The notes: generated from the letters alone by a model not told the origin. 64,000 nt of DNA from Bacteroidales bacterium UBA6397 (GCA_002439875.1 DJQB01000016.1:1-64000), one strand, 5' to 3'. Shown: positions 36,104-44,465, numbered from the stretch's first letter. Program-made: numbers and translations.

Positions 36104-36952
36104 ATGACATTAAGACTTACCGAGCAGCCCTCGCTGCACGACAATCTTGAGAAAAAGAGCGTGGCTGAACTGCTGCGCGAGATCAATGAAGAGGACAAGA
36201 AAGTGCCTCTTGCGATCGAAAAGGTGCTTCCTGATCTTGAGAGACTGGTGAGCGCGATAGAGCGCCAGATCCGAAACGGAGGCAGGATGTTTTACTGCGG
36301 AGCCGGCACAGGAGGCAAACTGGCGGTGCTGGACATGCTGGAGATTCCGAACACTTATGGAGTCCCTTCTGAAATGATCCAATGCGTCCTTGCCGGAGGT
36401 GTGGAGAATCTGGTGCTTGATCTGGAAGAGAAAGAGGACGATGTGGAGGAAGGGTGGAAGACTCTTCAGGAAAAGAACATTTCTCCAAGAGACATCGTCG
36501 TGGGAATCTCCGCCAGCGGAAACACACCGTACGTGCTGGCTACCCTGAAAGCTTGTCACGAGCATGGAATCCCGACAGGCTCGTTTGTGAACAACCCTGA
36601 TTCTCCTATCTCAAAATACTCCGACTACCCAGTGGAGGTGCTCACAGGCCCTGAGTTCATCACCGGAAGCACCAGAATGAAGTCCGGAACCTCCCAAAAG
36701 CTCATCTGTGACATGATCAGCACGACCGTCATGTGCCGGCTCGGACGTGTCGAGGGCAACAGGATGGTTCATGCGCATCTGATCAACAACAAGGTCGTGG
36801 ACAGGCTGACCCGTACGATGGTTGAGCGGAATCCGTCTTTGGACTACGCCACCTGCGAGACCGCCATCAGAAAGTACGGTGGGCTTACGGAAGCGGAAGC
36901 AGGGCTTCTCAACGAGGGAATCCTGAAAAAAGAACCAGCGGAAGTCAACTAA
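36104..36952 (+). CDS. MurQ-like SIS-domain protein with divergent signature
   Basis: A 282-residue cytoplasmic sugar-isomerase-fold protein closest to MurQ, the etherase converting N-acetylmuramate-6-phosphate to GlcNAc-6-phosphate and lactate. The MurQ N-terminal pattern LTEQPSL...LLREINEEDKKVP and the late TGSTRMKSGTSQKLI are present, with SASGNTPYVLA as the phosphosugar loop. The nearly invariant MurQ block GTSGRLGVLDASECPPTF is altered here to GTGGKLAVLDMLEIPNTY (69-86). Glu80, at the position of the catalytic glutamate, is kept. So it is either an unusual MurQ or a relative acting on another phospho-amino-sugar. It lies 11 bp after the GH20 gene. Confidence 0.8.
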   Translation: MTLRLTEQPSLHDNLEKKSVAELLREINEEDKKVPLAIEKVLPDLERLVSAIERQIRNGGRMFYCGAGTGGKLAVLDMLEIPNTYGVPSEMIQCVLAGGVENLVLDLEEKEDDVEEGWKTLQEKNISPRDIVVGISASGNTPYVLATLKACHEHGIPTGSFVNNPDSPISKYSDYPVEVLTGPEFITGSTRMKSGTSQKLICDMISTTVMCRLGRVEGNRMVHAHLINNKVVDRLTRTMVERNPSLDYATCETAIRKYGGLTEAEAGLLNEGILKKEPAEVN

Positions 36953-36955
36953 TCT

Positions 36956-38323
36956 ATGGAACACAGCATACTAATTTCATTCTTGGCCGCGGCTTTGTTT
37001 GTCGGTGGGGGATGTGACAAGTCCGAAGGTGGCAAGGATGACGTCAGCATCTATAAAGGGGTGGTTATCAACGAAATCGCCGCCCACGACCAGACAACTG
37101 ACGCCCAGTCGTGGGTGGAGATTCTCAACACAGGGACTGAAAGTGTCGATGTCTCCGGGCTGGGACTGTTCCTGACCGACCAGTATTTCACCGGCAAATG
37201 CCTCTGGACCGCCCCGTCAGGCACCGTGCTTGAATCAGGAGGACGTCTTGTGCTGTCAACGGAGGACGAGACTCTTGTCACTGGAATCACCTCAAATTCA
37301 GAGTTCGAGCTTAGACTTGCCCGTAACGCCACCGGAAAAGCCGTGGACGATTTCGTGAGAAGTATGGCTTTCAGTACGCCGGACGCTCAGACAGCAAGAG
37401 GAAGCTACCAGAGAATCCCGGACGGAGACGGACAGTGGAGAAACCTGACATATTCAAGCAAGGCCACAGAGAATGTCATCTTCGATCTTGAGCAGACGCG
37501 TCATATCGCTTTCTGGGCATGGAAAGCACATCTGCCAAGCCTCATGGCCGATGACTGCTTGATGATGAAGACCCTGAAAGCCAAAGGCTACGACCACATC
37601 ATCCTGAACTATGCCGCATTTCATCCGTCCTCAAGGAAGACCACAACAGAATTCATCGAGGAGGCGGAACGGATCGGAATCACAGTGCACGCATGGATCC
37701 AATGTTTTCACAATTCCTCCGGATGGATCAATCCTATTGACGATGAGAACAACAGGTATAAGGATGAAATCTTCGAGGAAATCACCCGCAACGCCAAAGA
37801 TTACATAGAGGATTACGGAGTGAAAGGCATCCATCTGGACTACATACGGTTCGGTGGAACCGCCTACAAGCACAATCCTTCGGCAGAGGTGAACGCCGTA
37901 GGGGCCGTGACCAGATGCTGCCGGAAACTTAGGGAACTGTGCGACAGTTACGACGCGGGCCTTGTCACATCCGCGGCCCTGATGCCCGATGACAATGACT
38001 CGCACTACTACTATGGACAAGACCAGAACGAGATGGGAAAATACATCCACATCCTCATGCCGATGATCTACAGGTATTCCTACGGCTACAATGACGCCGC
38101 ATGCGTAAGGGCCGCCAACAAGTTCGCCGACAACACCGCAGGAGCACAGTGCTGGGCCGGAACCACCACCTACAAAGGGGATGACAGCAAGGTCTATCCG
38201 ATGGACGAGGATGGGATCATGAAAGACTGCGAGGTCTATAAGGACAGCCGGGCAAGCGGAATCGTGCTATTCCGTTACGGACTCGGCACATTCCCGGACA
38301 TGACCCGATTCAACATGGATTAA
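36956..38323 (+). CDS. Lamin-tail domain plus TIM-barrel glycosidase-like lipoprotein
   Basis: A 455-residue lipoprotein (lipobox Cys20). Residues of about 32-160 are a lamin-tail (LTD) beta domain (VVINEIAAHDQTTDAQSWVE). Residues of about 180-455 look like a TIM barrel of the GHL/DUF187-like kind: FWAWKAHLPSLM, DHIILNYAAFHPSS, IGITVHAWIQCFHN, KGIHLDYIRFGGTAYK (about 290) and MPMIYRYSYGYNDAACV. The Asp in HLDYIRF is a candidate catalytic residue. Some relatives in this broad group cleave cell-wall glycan strands (E. coli DigH), and from memory similar barrels occur in surface proteins of methanogenic archaea. It lies 3 bp after the MurQ-like gene. Glycan-backbone cleavage is inferred. Confidence 0.65.
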   Translation: MEHSILISFLAAALFVGGGCDKSEGGKDDVSIYKGVVINEIAAHDQTTDAQSWVEILNTGTESVDVSGLGLFLTDQYFTGKCLWTAPSGTVLESGGRLVLSTEDETLVTGITSNSEFELRLARNATGKAVDDFVRSMAFSTPDAQTARGSYQRIPDGDGQWRNLTYSSKATENVIFDLEQTRHIAFWAWKAHLPSLMADDCLMMKTLKAKGYDHIILNYAAFHPSSRKTTTEFIEEAERIGITVHAWIQCFHNSSGWINPIDDENNRYKDEIFEEITRNAKDYIEDYGVKGIHLDYIRFGGTAYKHNPSAEVNAVGAVTRCCRKLRELCDSYDAGLVTSAALMPDDNDSHYYYGQDQNEMGKYIHILMPMIYRYSYGYNDAACVRAANKFADNTAGAQCWAGTTTYKGDDSKVYPMDEDGIMKDCEVYKDSRASGIVLFRYGLGTFPDMTRFNMD

Positions 38324-38357
38324 TGAATATAATAACACTATCAAAACTAAAAGCATT

Positions 38358-40631
38358 ATGAAAAAAATCTGGATTTATCTTGTCTCTTTGATGACTCTCG
38401 CGGGGCTTATCACGGCCTGCAAAGGAGACGGAAAAGAGGACAATAACGATGTGAAGCCTGTGGCGACAATCTCACAGCAGGATCTGATCGATGCGTTCGC
38501 GTCAATGTACTCGGCATGGGAAAAGACTACAACCCTGCCAACCTCTTTGGATGTGGCCGGGAAGAGTCTGACGCAGCCACAATACCATCATGCCCTCTGC
38601 ATGGTTGTCTCCAACCTTACCTCCGGAAAGGCATCAGGAGACATCGACGTGCTGAACTACAAGGCTGCCGATCACCCTGACAGAGACAGCTACGACGCCG
38701 AAAGCATCGCCGTGACAGGAGAGGAGAGTGTTGCCTCGATAGCCCAAAAGATGCTTCAGGCGATGAAAGAGAAAGGACAGGTTCCTAACCAGACCCTGTT
38801 CACCAGAAACGGTCAGGCCATAGCCTTCTCCACCAATCGCGCGACCGTGACTTTGGCCAGAACGGTGGCCGCCTACAAGAGCGACGGAAAACTTCCATCC
38901 TCCGTGTCCACAGAGTATCTTTCCGCCTCTGCCACGCTCAGAGGTTTCGCCGAGCAGCTCGTCTCCTACCTTGATGTATGGCAGAAGACCATCGGTACGG
39001 TCAGCGCCGACGGCAGCCACTGCTCCGACAACAACAGCGCATGGGAGAACGTGCACTTCATTCCGATTCCTTACAGCGGAGGGTACTCCGACGGAAAGGA
39101 TCAGTACGATCCTAAGTTTCAGCCATACCACACGATCACAGTGGCCGGCACTGAATATACCGCCGCCCAATGCTTCGTGATAGCGGCCAAGGGGTTCCTT
39201 GACCTTGTGACCAAGGAGGGTTCAGCCCTGAAACAAAGTGAAAGGAACACTCCTGTACACAACCTCGGCAACGGCAAGAGTCTCAGCGAGAAGATCCCCG
39301 TAGCCGACGAATGGGCGACATGGGGATCATATCCTTGGTACGAGAAATCCGATGAGCCTTGCGGCGTCATCAACTTCTCTGACAAGGTGCCTTGCGATCT
39401 CGGCTTTATGGCACGTACACTCCCTTGGTTCCTGAAAAGGGCCCAGGATCTGGGATGCATAGGAAACTTCTTGAACTATGACGAGGATCCTGACGGCTCG
39501 CTCGTCATGCCACCTTACCGGGGAATCATCTCCCCGATGCGTACGTTCCTCATTCTGTGCAGATTCTACAAGCATCTGCTGGACAATGGAATCACCGAAA
39601 ATGTCTACGATGCGGTAAAGGACATCAAACTCGACTACGACTTCTACGGAATCGAGATGCCTGACATCGAGCTGAAGACCACGGAAGTTACGACTAAAGC
39701 CGAAGGCGAGACGGTGGAAGCACAGTTTGTCGCCAAGAAAGCATGGACAGCCACGGCAGACGCAGACTGGATCTCTGTTAACCCGGCATCAGGCGAGACA
39801 GCGTCACCGGCAAAGATCCAGATCACCGTCAAAGCCAACTCCGGCGAGGCCCGCGAGGGTTCTGTCACCATCAAGGGAGGCAATGTCAAGGATGGTCTTG
39901 CCATCAAGGTGAAACAAGCAGCCTATGTACCTCCGACAGGTACGACGATCAAGGATTTCGCAGAGCAGTACGTGACATTGATTGGCATCTGGGAAAAGAC
40001 CACCGGGACAATCAACATGATCAGCGGCGAGACCCCTGCGGCCGCCGGGAGCGAGAACGAGGAGTTCAATGTCGAGAACGCCCATTATATTCCATCTACC
40101 ACAAAGATCACTGTGGGCGGCAAGGAATACAACACCGCCGATGTCTTCGAGCTTGCGTTGAGGTGTTACCTTCTGCTCAGGGGCTATGACGGAAACCAGA
40201 CCGGCAAGAACGGTGCGGGAAGCATCCCTGAGCTCAGCGCGCCGGCAAAGATGTCTGAGACAGAACTGCCTCAGACGCACGATTTCAAATGGGCAAGCAG
40301 CCCTTACAACGAGACCAAGAACAACGGTGGTCATCTTGTGATGGGTTCCGACGAGAACGGGAAGCACTGTCAGGTCAAGATCGACTGGCTTGACAACTTT
40401 GCGATGAGGAACGTAAACTTCGCTCTTGTTCTCAGCGATGAAAATGCGATTTCAAACCTGAGCGGCTACGTCGGAAGACTCGATGGCTACTATGGATGCG
40501 CATGCTCGATGAGGGCGCTCATCACCTACGCGTTCTTCTTCCAATACATGCTTGACAACAAGCTGGAGGACGCCAAGGACATCAGCGCCGATCAGATTTT
40601 CAGAACCGAGTTGTTCGGCGACGAGAAATAG
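38358..40631 (+). CDS. Surface lipoprotein with pseudomurein-binding-like repeats and a BACON domain
   Basis: A 757-residue lipoprotein (lipobox Cys21). Residues of about 28-75 (SAWEKTTTLPTSLDVAGKSL) and 150-190 (LARTVAAYKSDGKLPSSVS) have the helix, then G-K-L-P, then short-strand pattern of pseudomurein-binding repeats (PMBR). The rest is an internal duplication: 194-425 begins FAEQLVSYLDVWQKTIGTV and 531-757 begins FAEQYVTLIGIWEKTTGTI, each followed by ITVAG/ITVGG-xEY(T/N). A BACON linker separates them (about 435-520). No catalytic motif is seen, so it is probably the surface wall-binding protein of the operon. The next gene carries related repeats attached to a peptidase. Confidence 0.65.
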   Translation: MKKIWIYLVSLMTLAGLITACKGDGKEDNNDVKPVATISQQDLIDAFASMYSAWEKTTTLPTSLDVAGKSLTQPQYHHALCMVVSNLTSGKASGDIDVLNYKAADHPDRDSYDAESIAVTGEESVASIAQKMLQAMKEKGQVPNQTLFTRNGQAIAFSTNRATVTLARTVAAYKSDGKLPSSVSTEYLSASATLRGFAEQLVSYLDVWQKTIGTVSADGSHCSDNNSAWENVHFIPIPYSGGYSDGKDQYDPKFQPYHTITVAGTEYTAAQCFVIAAKGFLDLVTKEGSALKQSERNTPVHNLGNGKSLSEKIPVADEWATWGSYPWYEKSDEPCGVINFSDKVPCDLGFMARTLPWFLKRAQDLGCIGNFLNYDEDPDGSLVMPPYRGIISPMRTFLILCRFYKHLLDNGITENVYDAVKDIKLDYDFYGIEMPDIELKTTEVTTKAEGETVEAQFVAKKAWTATADADWISVNPASGETASPAKIQITVKANSGEAREGSVTIKGGNVKDGLAIKVKQAAYVPPTGTTIKDFAEQYVTLIGIWEKTTGTINMISGETPAAAGSENEEFNVENAHYIPSTTKITVGGKEYNTADVFELALRCYLLLRGYDGNQTGKNGAGSIPELSAPAKMSETELPQTHDFKWASSPYNETKNNGGHLVMGSDENGKHCQVKIDWLDNFAMRNVNFALVLSDENAISNLSGYVGRLDGYYGCACSMRALITYAFFFQYMLDNKLEDAKDISADQIFRTELFGDEK

Positions 40632-40638
40632 TTATCCG

Positions 40639-40666
40639 GGCATGGGAGCCTGACCGCTCCCATGCC
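40639..40666 (+). promoter_or_regulatory. Intercistronic hairpin before the peptidase gene
   Basis: Perfect 10-bp arms GGCATGGGAG (40639-40648) and CTCCCATGCC (40657-40666) with an 8-base loop and no T-run. It may stabilise the upstream mRNA or reduce read-through into the peptidase gene. Confidence 0.6.
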
Positions 40667-40692
40667 TGCCAATCTCACAAAACAGATAAGTG

Positions 40693-41769
40693 ATGAAAAA
40701 GATCCTGACATTCCTTCTGTCAACCTTTTTGGTCTTGACCGTATGCTCTGCATGTTCACCGGAGAAAAAGGACGGAAACGAAAAAGAGCAGCCCAAAGAG
40801 TTCGTCGCCACATCTTGGAACGGAGAGTTCCTGAAAGCCATCTCGGACGCCTATGACACCTTCGAGAAGACGGACGAGATGCCGGTGTCTGTCAATGTGG
40901 AAGGCATCACATATTCACAAGCCAAATATTTCTCGGCGGCATGCGACATTCTGGAGTTGATAGAGACCTATCCCGACTCTTGGCAGAATCTGCCGGATGT
41001 GGATATTCCTAAATTTTCAGCGGGCGGCGTCATGCAGTGGAACACCTTCGAGCAGGATGAAATTTCACTTGACGCGGTGAAATGGATGATCGGCAGAATG
41101 CAGGAATATGCCGCCGGCAAGGGAATGTACCCTAACTATTGCTGCTTCGGCACAAGGGTATGGAAAGATGACAGAAGCGGTGATTCCACTGTGGAACTCA
41201 ACTACAAGACTGGAAATGAGGAATATGTAGGGAACATTGTCTTCCGTCAGGCTCTTGTGGTCATGGCCAGGATCATGAGCCACTACAAAAACAATCTTCA
41301 GTTTCCTGATAAGGTGTCCTCATGGTGGTCCGGCTTTCTTGGGAGCACTTCAAACTGTCCTGTTGACGACCCGCTTGTCTTGTCCACCATGAAAGAGGCA
41401 ACCTCCGGCAAGACCACCACACGGGAAAAAGCCGAAGCCATATTCATCTATGCCAGAGACAATTGGACTTGGGAAGATTATTACAACACAAAAAAGGGAG
41501 CCCTCGGCACCATCAAGGCCAAGGGTGGCAACTGCTGCGACATGGCCCACGCCATAATCGCCATGAGCCGCGCCGCGGGTCTGCCAGCAAGGTATATTCA
41601 CGGTCAATGCTATTTTTCCAAATCTGTCATCGGCCATGTCATTCCCGAAATTTTCGTGGACGGAAAGTGGTTCATCTGCGACGCCACCAACAAGAACTCG
41701 ACTTTCGGGCATCCTGTCTGGAAAGGCATGAAGACGTTCAACGGACTGTACAATGAACTTCCATTCTAA
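40693..41769 (+). CDS. PeiW/PeiP-like endoisopeptidase (transglutaminase fold), lipoprotein
   Basis: A 358-residue lipoprotein. The C-terminal 140 residues are a transglutaminase-like cysteine peptidase: YYNTKKGALGTIKAKGGNCC, then AMSRAAGLPARYIHGQCYFS, GHVIPEIFVDGKWFICDATN and a terminal LYNELPF. Cys281, His315 and Asp330 form the expected triad. This block matches, motif by motif, what I know of PeiW and PeiP, the Methanothermobacter-virus enzymes that cut the Ala-epsilon-Lys isopeptide bond of pseudomurein. The N-terminal half has PMBR-like segments (about 35-75, and VMARIMSHYKNNLQFPDKVS near 190), also as in PeiW. The ATG at 40693 is preferred over a GTG one codon earlier. The substrate is inferred. 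Confidence 0.8.
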   Translation: MKKILTFLLSTFLVLTVCSACSPEKKDGNEKEQPKEFVATSWNGEFLKAISDAYDTFEKTDEMPVSVNVEGITYSQAKYFSAACDILELIETYPDSWQNLPDVDIPKFSAGGVMQWNTFEQDEISLDAVKWMIGRMQEYAAGKGMYPNYCCFGTRVWKDDRSGDSTVELNYKTGNEEYVGNIVFRQALVVMARIMSHYKNNLQFPDKVSSWWSGFLGSTSNCPVDDPLVLSTMKEATSGKTTTREKAEAIFIYARDNWTWEDYYNTKKGALGTIKAKGGNCCDMAHAIIAMSRAAGLPARYIHGQCYFSKSVIGHVIPEIFVDGKWFICDATNKNSTFGHPVWKGMKTFNGLYNELPF

Positions 41770-41782
41770 AGACAGGACAATC

Positions 41783-42982
41783 ATGGATAAAAAACAAGGT
41801 TACGTCCTGCCTCTGGCGATAATAGGAACGATGTTCTTCATCGTCGGATTCGCGATAGGGATAAACAGTTATCTGGTACCGCTTCTGCAGTCAACGTTGG
41901 AGGTCTCCTCAGGAGAGTCCTACCTTCTGATAGCCTCCACATTCTGCGCTTTCATGTTCTTCAGTTATCCGGCTGCCAAGATCATCGGAAAGATTGGCTA
42001 TAAGAAAACGATGTCTGTCTCATTCTTTCTGTTCGCTCTGGCGTTCTCCCTATTCATTCCATCAGCCAGATCCGGAGCCTTGTGGGTGTTCATTTTCGCC
42101 TCATTCCTCAGCGGGATAGCCAACACGGTGCTTCAGGCTGCCATAAATCCCTATGTGACAATTCTGGGACCGATGGAAAGCGGAGCCAGAAGAATGAGCG
42201 TGATGGGAATATGCAATTCGCTCGCATGGGCGGCGGCTCCGGTGTTTCTGGCGGCTGTGATCGGAAAAAGCCTTGACGAAGCTGTCCTCACCGACGTCAC
42301 AAAGCCGTTCCTGATCATCATTGGAATATTCATTATCCTTGGAATACTTGTAAACTTCGCGCCTTTGGAAGAGGTGAAGGCGGCCGGAGAGGATGAGGCT
42401 GACGCGGCGGACTGCCCTTATGCGGCCGGAAAGACATCTGTCTGGCAATTCCCGCATCTGATCCTTGGTGCCGTGGCGATGTTTTTCTACACCGGCGTAG
42501 AGACACTGGCACTCTCCTCCGTCGTTGATTACGCCAACTATCTTCACCTTCCAAATCCACAAGTCTATGCCATCTGGCCAAGCATCGGGATGGCTATCGG
42601 CTATATTCTTGGAATCTTGTTCATTCCAAAGTTCGTCTCCCAGGTCCAAGCGCTCAGGATTTGCTGTTGGGTCGCTGTCGCGGGATCTCTCCTCATTGTC
42701 CTCACTCCTCCTGAAATCTCCATTTGGTGCGTGGCCTTCATAGCTCTGGCATGCTCACTGATGAACCCCGCCATCTGGCCACTCGCGATCACCGACCTTG
42801 GACGTTTCACTAAAGTCGGATCTTCTCTGGTGGTAGCCTCATTCGGAGGAGGAGCCTTGATCCCTCTCATCTTCGGCTTCCTCAAGGACAGTATCGGCAA
42901 TCAGGCGGCCTACTGGATATGTCTTCCTTGCTACCTCTTCATTTTTTACTACGCTTACGTTGGCTACAAGATAAGAAACTAA
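41783..42982 (+). CDS. MFS sugar transporter (FucP/NagP-like)
   Basis: Inner-membrane sugar:H+ symporter-like protein, 399 residues with about 12 helices. It belongs to the FucP/GluP/NagP branch used by Bacteroidetes for monosaccharides: FFIVGFAIGINSYLVPLLQS, LSGIANTVLQAAINPYVTIL and PNPQVYAIWPSIGMAIGYIL are recognisable. The true start is ATG 41783 (MDKKQGYVLPLAII), not the ATG at 41753 inside the previous gene. In this operon it most likely carries GlcNAc or another amino sugar from the periplasm to the kinase encoded next (12 bp away). Confidence 0.92.
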   Translation: MDKKQGYVLPLAIIGTMFFIVGFAIGINSYLVPLLQSTLEVSSGESYLLIASTFCAFMFFSYPAAKIIGKIGYKKTMSVSFFLFALAFSLFIPSARSGALWVFIFASFLSGIANTVLQAAINPYVTILGPMESGARRMSVMGICNSLAWAAAPVFLAAVIGKSLDEAVLTDVTKPFLIIIGIFIILGILVNFAPLEEVKAAGEDEADAADCPYAAGKTSVWQFPHLILGAVAMFFYTGVETLALSSVVDYANYLHLPNPQVYAIWPSIGMAIGYILGILFIPKFVSQVQALRICCWVAVAGSLLIVLTPPEISIWCVAFIALACSLMNPAIWPLAITDLGRFTKVGSSLVVASFGGGALIPLIFGFLKDSIGNQAAYWICLPCYLFIFYYAYVGYKIRN

Positions 42983-42994
42983 TTTATTGACAAT

Positions 42995-43849
42995 ATGATA
43001 ATCATCGCCGATTCAGGGTCCACGAAGACCGACTGGGCGTGCGTGCGGAAAGACGGCACGGACGTGGCACGGTTCAAAAGTCTCGGGTACAATCCCAATT
43101 TCATCTCTGGAGAAGAGATTCACAATGACATCCTGAAGAACCTTCCTGAAGGATTCCTCGCCAATGAAGTCACAGAAGTGTACTTCTACGGAGCAGGAGT
43201 CAGCGAACTCGACTACGATTTCATGCGTGGAGTCCTTCTCGGTGTCTTTCCGAATGCCGGAAAGGTGTTCGTGGCCATGGATCTGTTAGGAGCGGCTAGA
43301 GCGCTGTTAGGCCATGAGGCAGGTTTCGCCGCAATCCTTGGCACAGGTACTAATTCGTGCCTGTACGATGGAGAGAAAGAGACGTTAAACATCGATTCGC
43401 TCGGATTCATCCTGGGAGACGAAGGAAGTGGCGGCTACATCGGAAAAGCGTTGCTTCGTGACTACATGCATGGAAACATGTCGGCCGAAATCATCTCGGA
43501 AATCAAACCATTGATAAACAAATCAATCGACGAGATTATCGAGCAAATCTACAGAAAGCCGAAAGCCAACCGCTACTGCGCCGGATTCTGTAAATGGGTC
43601 GGAGACCACAGACATGCCCATCCTTATTACCATAACCTCATGCTGGGCTCGTTCAGAGATTTTTTCAGGAATATAGTGAGTCTCTATCCAGACTACAGAA
43701 AGTACAAATTCAACTGTGTAGGCTCAGTCGCGTTCCACTACCAGGATCTTCTCGGCCAGGCCGCAGGTGAATACGGAATGGAGATGGGACGGATCATAAA
43801 GGCTCCGATTGACGGTCTGATAGAATTTCACAAACCACAGGCACAATGA
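42995..43849 (+). CDS. BadF/BadG-type N-acetyl-amino-sugar kinase
   Basis: A 284-residue ASKHA-fold kinase of the BadF/BadG/BcrA/BcrD family, which in Bacteroidetes includes GlcNAc kinases and the MurNAc kinase MurK. The phosphate-1 loop is IIADSGSTKTDWACV, the second loop is FAAILGTGTNSCLYDG, and LGFILGDEGSGGYIGKALL is the family's sugar-site segment. It is the last gene of the operon, after the MFS transporter. Together with the MurQ-like gene this recalls the transporter-kinase-etherase sets for cell-wall sugar salvage (for example murTKQ of Tannerella). Its product would be the phosphosugar sensed by the DeoR regulator (inferred). Confidence 0.9.
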   Translation: MIIIADSGSTKTDWACVRKDGTDVARFKSLGYNPNFISGEEIHNDILKNLPEGFLANEVTEVYFYGAGVSELDYDFMRGVLLGVFPNAGKVFVAMDLLGAARALLGHEAGFAAILGTGTNSCLYDGEKETLNIDSLGFILGDEGSGGYIGKALLRDYMHGNMSAEIISEIKPLINKSIDEIIEQIYRKPKANRYCAGFCKWVGDHRHAHPYYHNLMLGSFRDFFRNIVSLYPDYRKYKFNCVGSVAFHYQDLLGQAAGEYGMEMGRIIKAPIDGLIEFHKPQAQ

Positions 43850-43882
43850 TGTGCCTCTGGTACAGCCCTTTATAGTACCCAT

Positions 43883-43919
43883 GTGGCTGACCCAATCTTC
43901 GAAAACGAGGGTCAGCCAC
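43883..43919 (+). terminator. Hairpin after the utilisation operon
   Basis: Perfect 11-bp arms GTGGCTGACCC (43883-43893) and GGGTCAGCCAC (43909-43919), 34 bp after the kinase stop. There is no T-run after it on the plus strand, so it may be an mRNA 3' end stabiliser rather than a simple terminator. Confidence 0.5.
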
Positions 43920-44051
43920 GTAAAAATGCCCCTCTTCCCTCTCAAAGCAACACTTCCGTGTACATTGGCGTCGGTCGCTGAGCGTTCCGTGTACTTTGGT
44001 GGAGTCTAGTCCAAAACCCTGTGTTAAAGAAGTAAAGTAAAAATAAGTATG

Positions 44052-44308
44052 TACCTTTGTGGAAACATTAAGAAGCTGTTTTGATTTGTTTGAAATGTTC
44101 TTTGAAGTGAAAAAATCTTCATCTTCTTCCCGCTTCTTCAGTCAGATAGCACCGCTATCTTCCTTGGAAGAAGCGGTCGAACCTGAAGTTTTTCACTCTC
44201 AACCCTGCGCCCGAACCGAGTGCAATCGAACTTGTTCGGTTTGCCGAGGTGAGTAGCAGGGAAAGAGCTTGCTCTTAATCTTCAAACAAACAAATCAAAA
44301 CAGCTTCT
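44052..44308 (+). ncRNA. Candidate multi-branched structured RNA with promoter box
   Basis: TACCTTTG (44052-44059) is an exact -7 box. About 12 bp later a 22-bp perfect inverted repeat begins (44071-44092 pairing with 44287-44308). Inside are three branches. Branch A has nested arms 44106-44114/44189-44197, 44130-44139/44167-44176 and 44144-44150/44154-44160. Branch B has 44203-44208/44256-44261 and 44214-44219/44236-44241. Branch C is AAGAG-CTTG-CTCTT at 44263-44276. The pairing is too extensive for chance. It could be a 238-base structured RNA or a small palindromic mobile element; I do not recognise the family. Confidence 0.5.
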
Positions 44309-44465
44309 AAAAAGGTATAAATATGTCATCATTGTCTGTTCTTCAAGGTCTGGGGTTATGGGCTCTGTCTTGTTGACTGAATTTTGTTATTTCGTGCCAA
44401 CGTCAAAGTCAACACTGACGGCCCAAGAGGTTGTTTGCTGATGGCTTGCCACCAGTTGATTTAAT

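Noticed and set aside
36104..43849. Simple MurNAc salvage (murQ, transporter, kinase) as the full explanation of the operon
   Set aside because: Kept as the main alternative but not adopted: the MurQ signature is altered, and the PeiW-like peptidase and PMBR-like repeats are not explained by it.
44059..44256. Short open frame inside the multi-branched element
   Set aside because: It starts with GTG in the promoter box, has a low-complexity Ser/Phe product and coincides with a palindrome.
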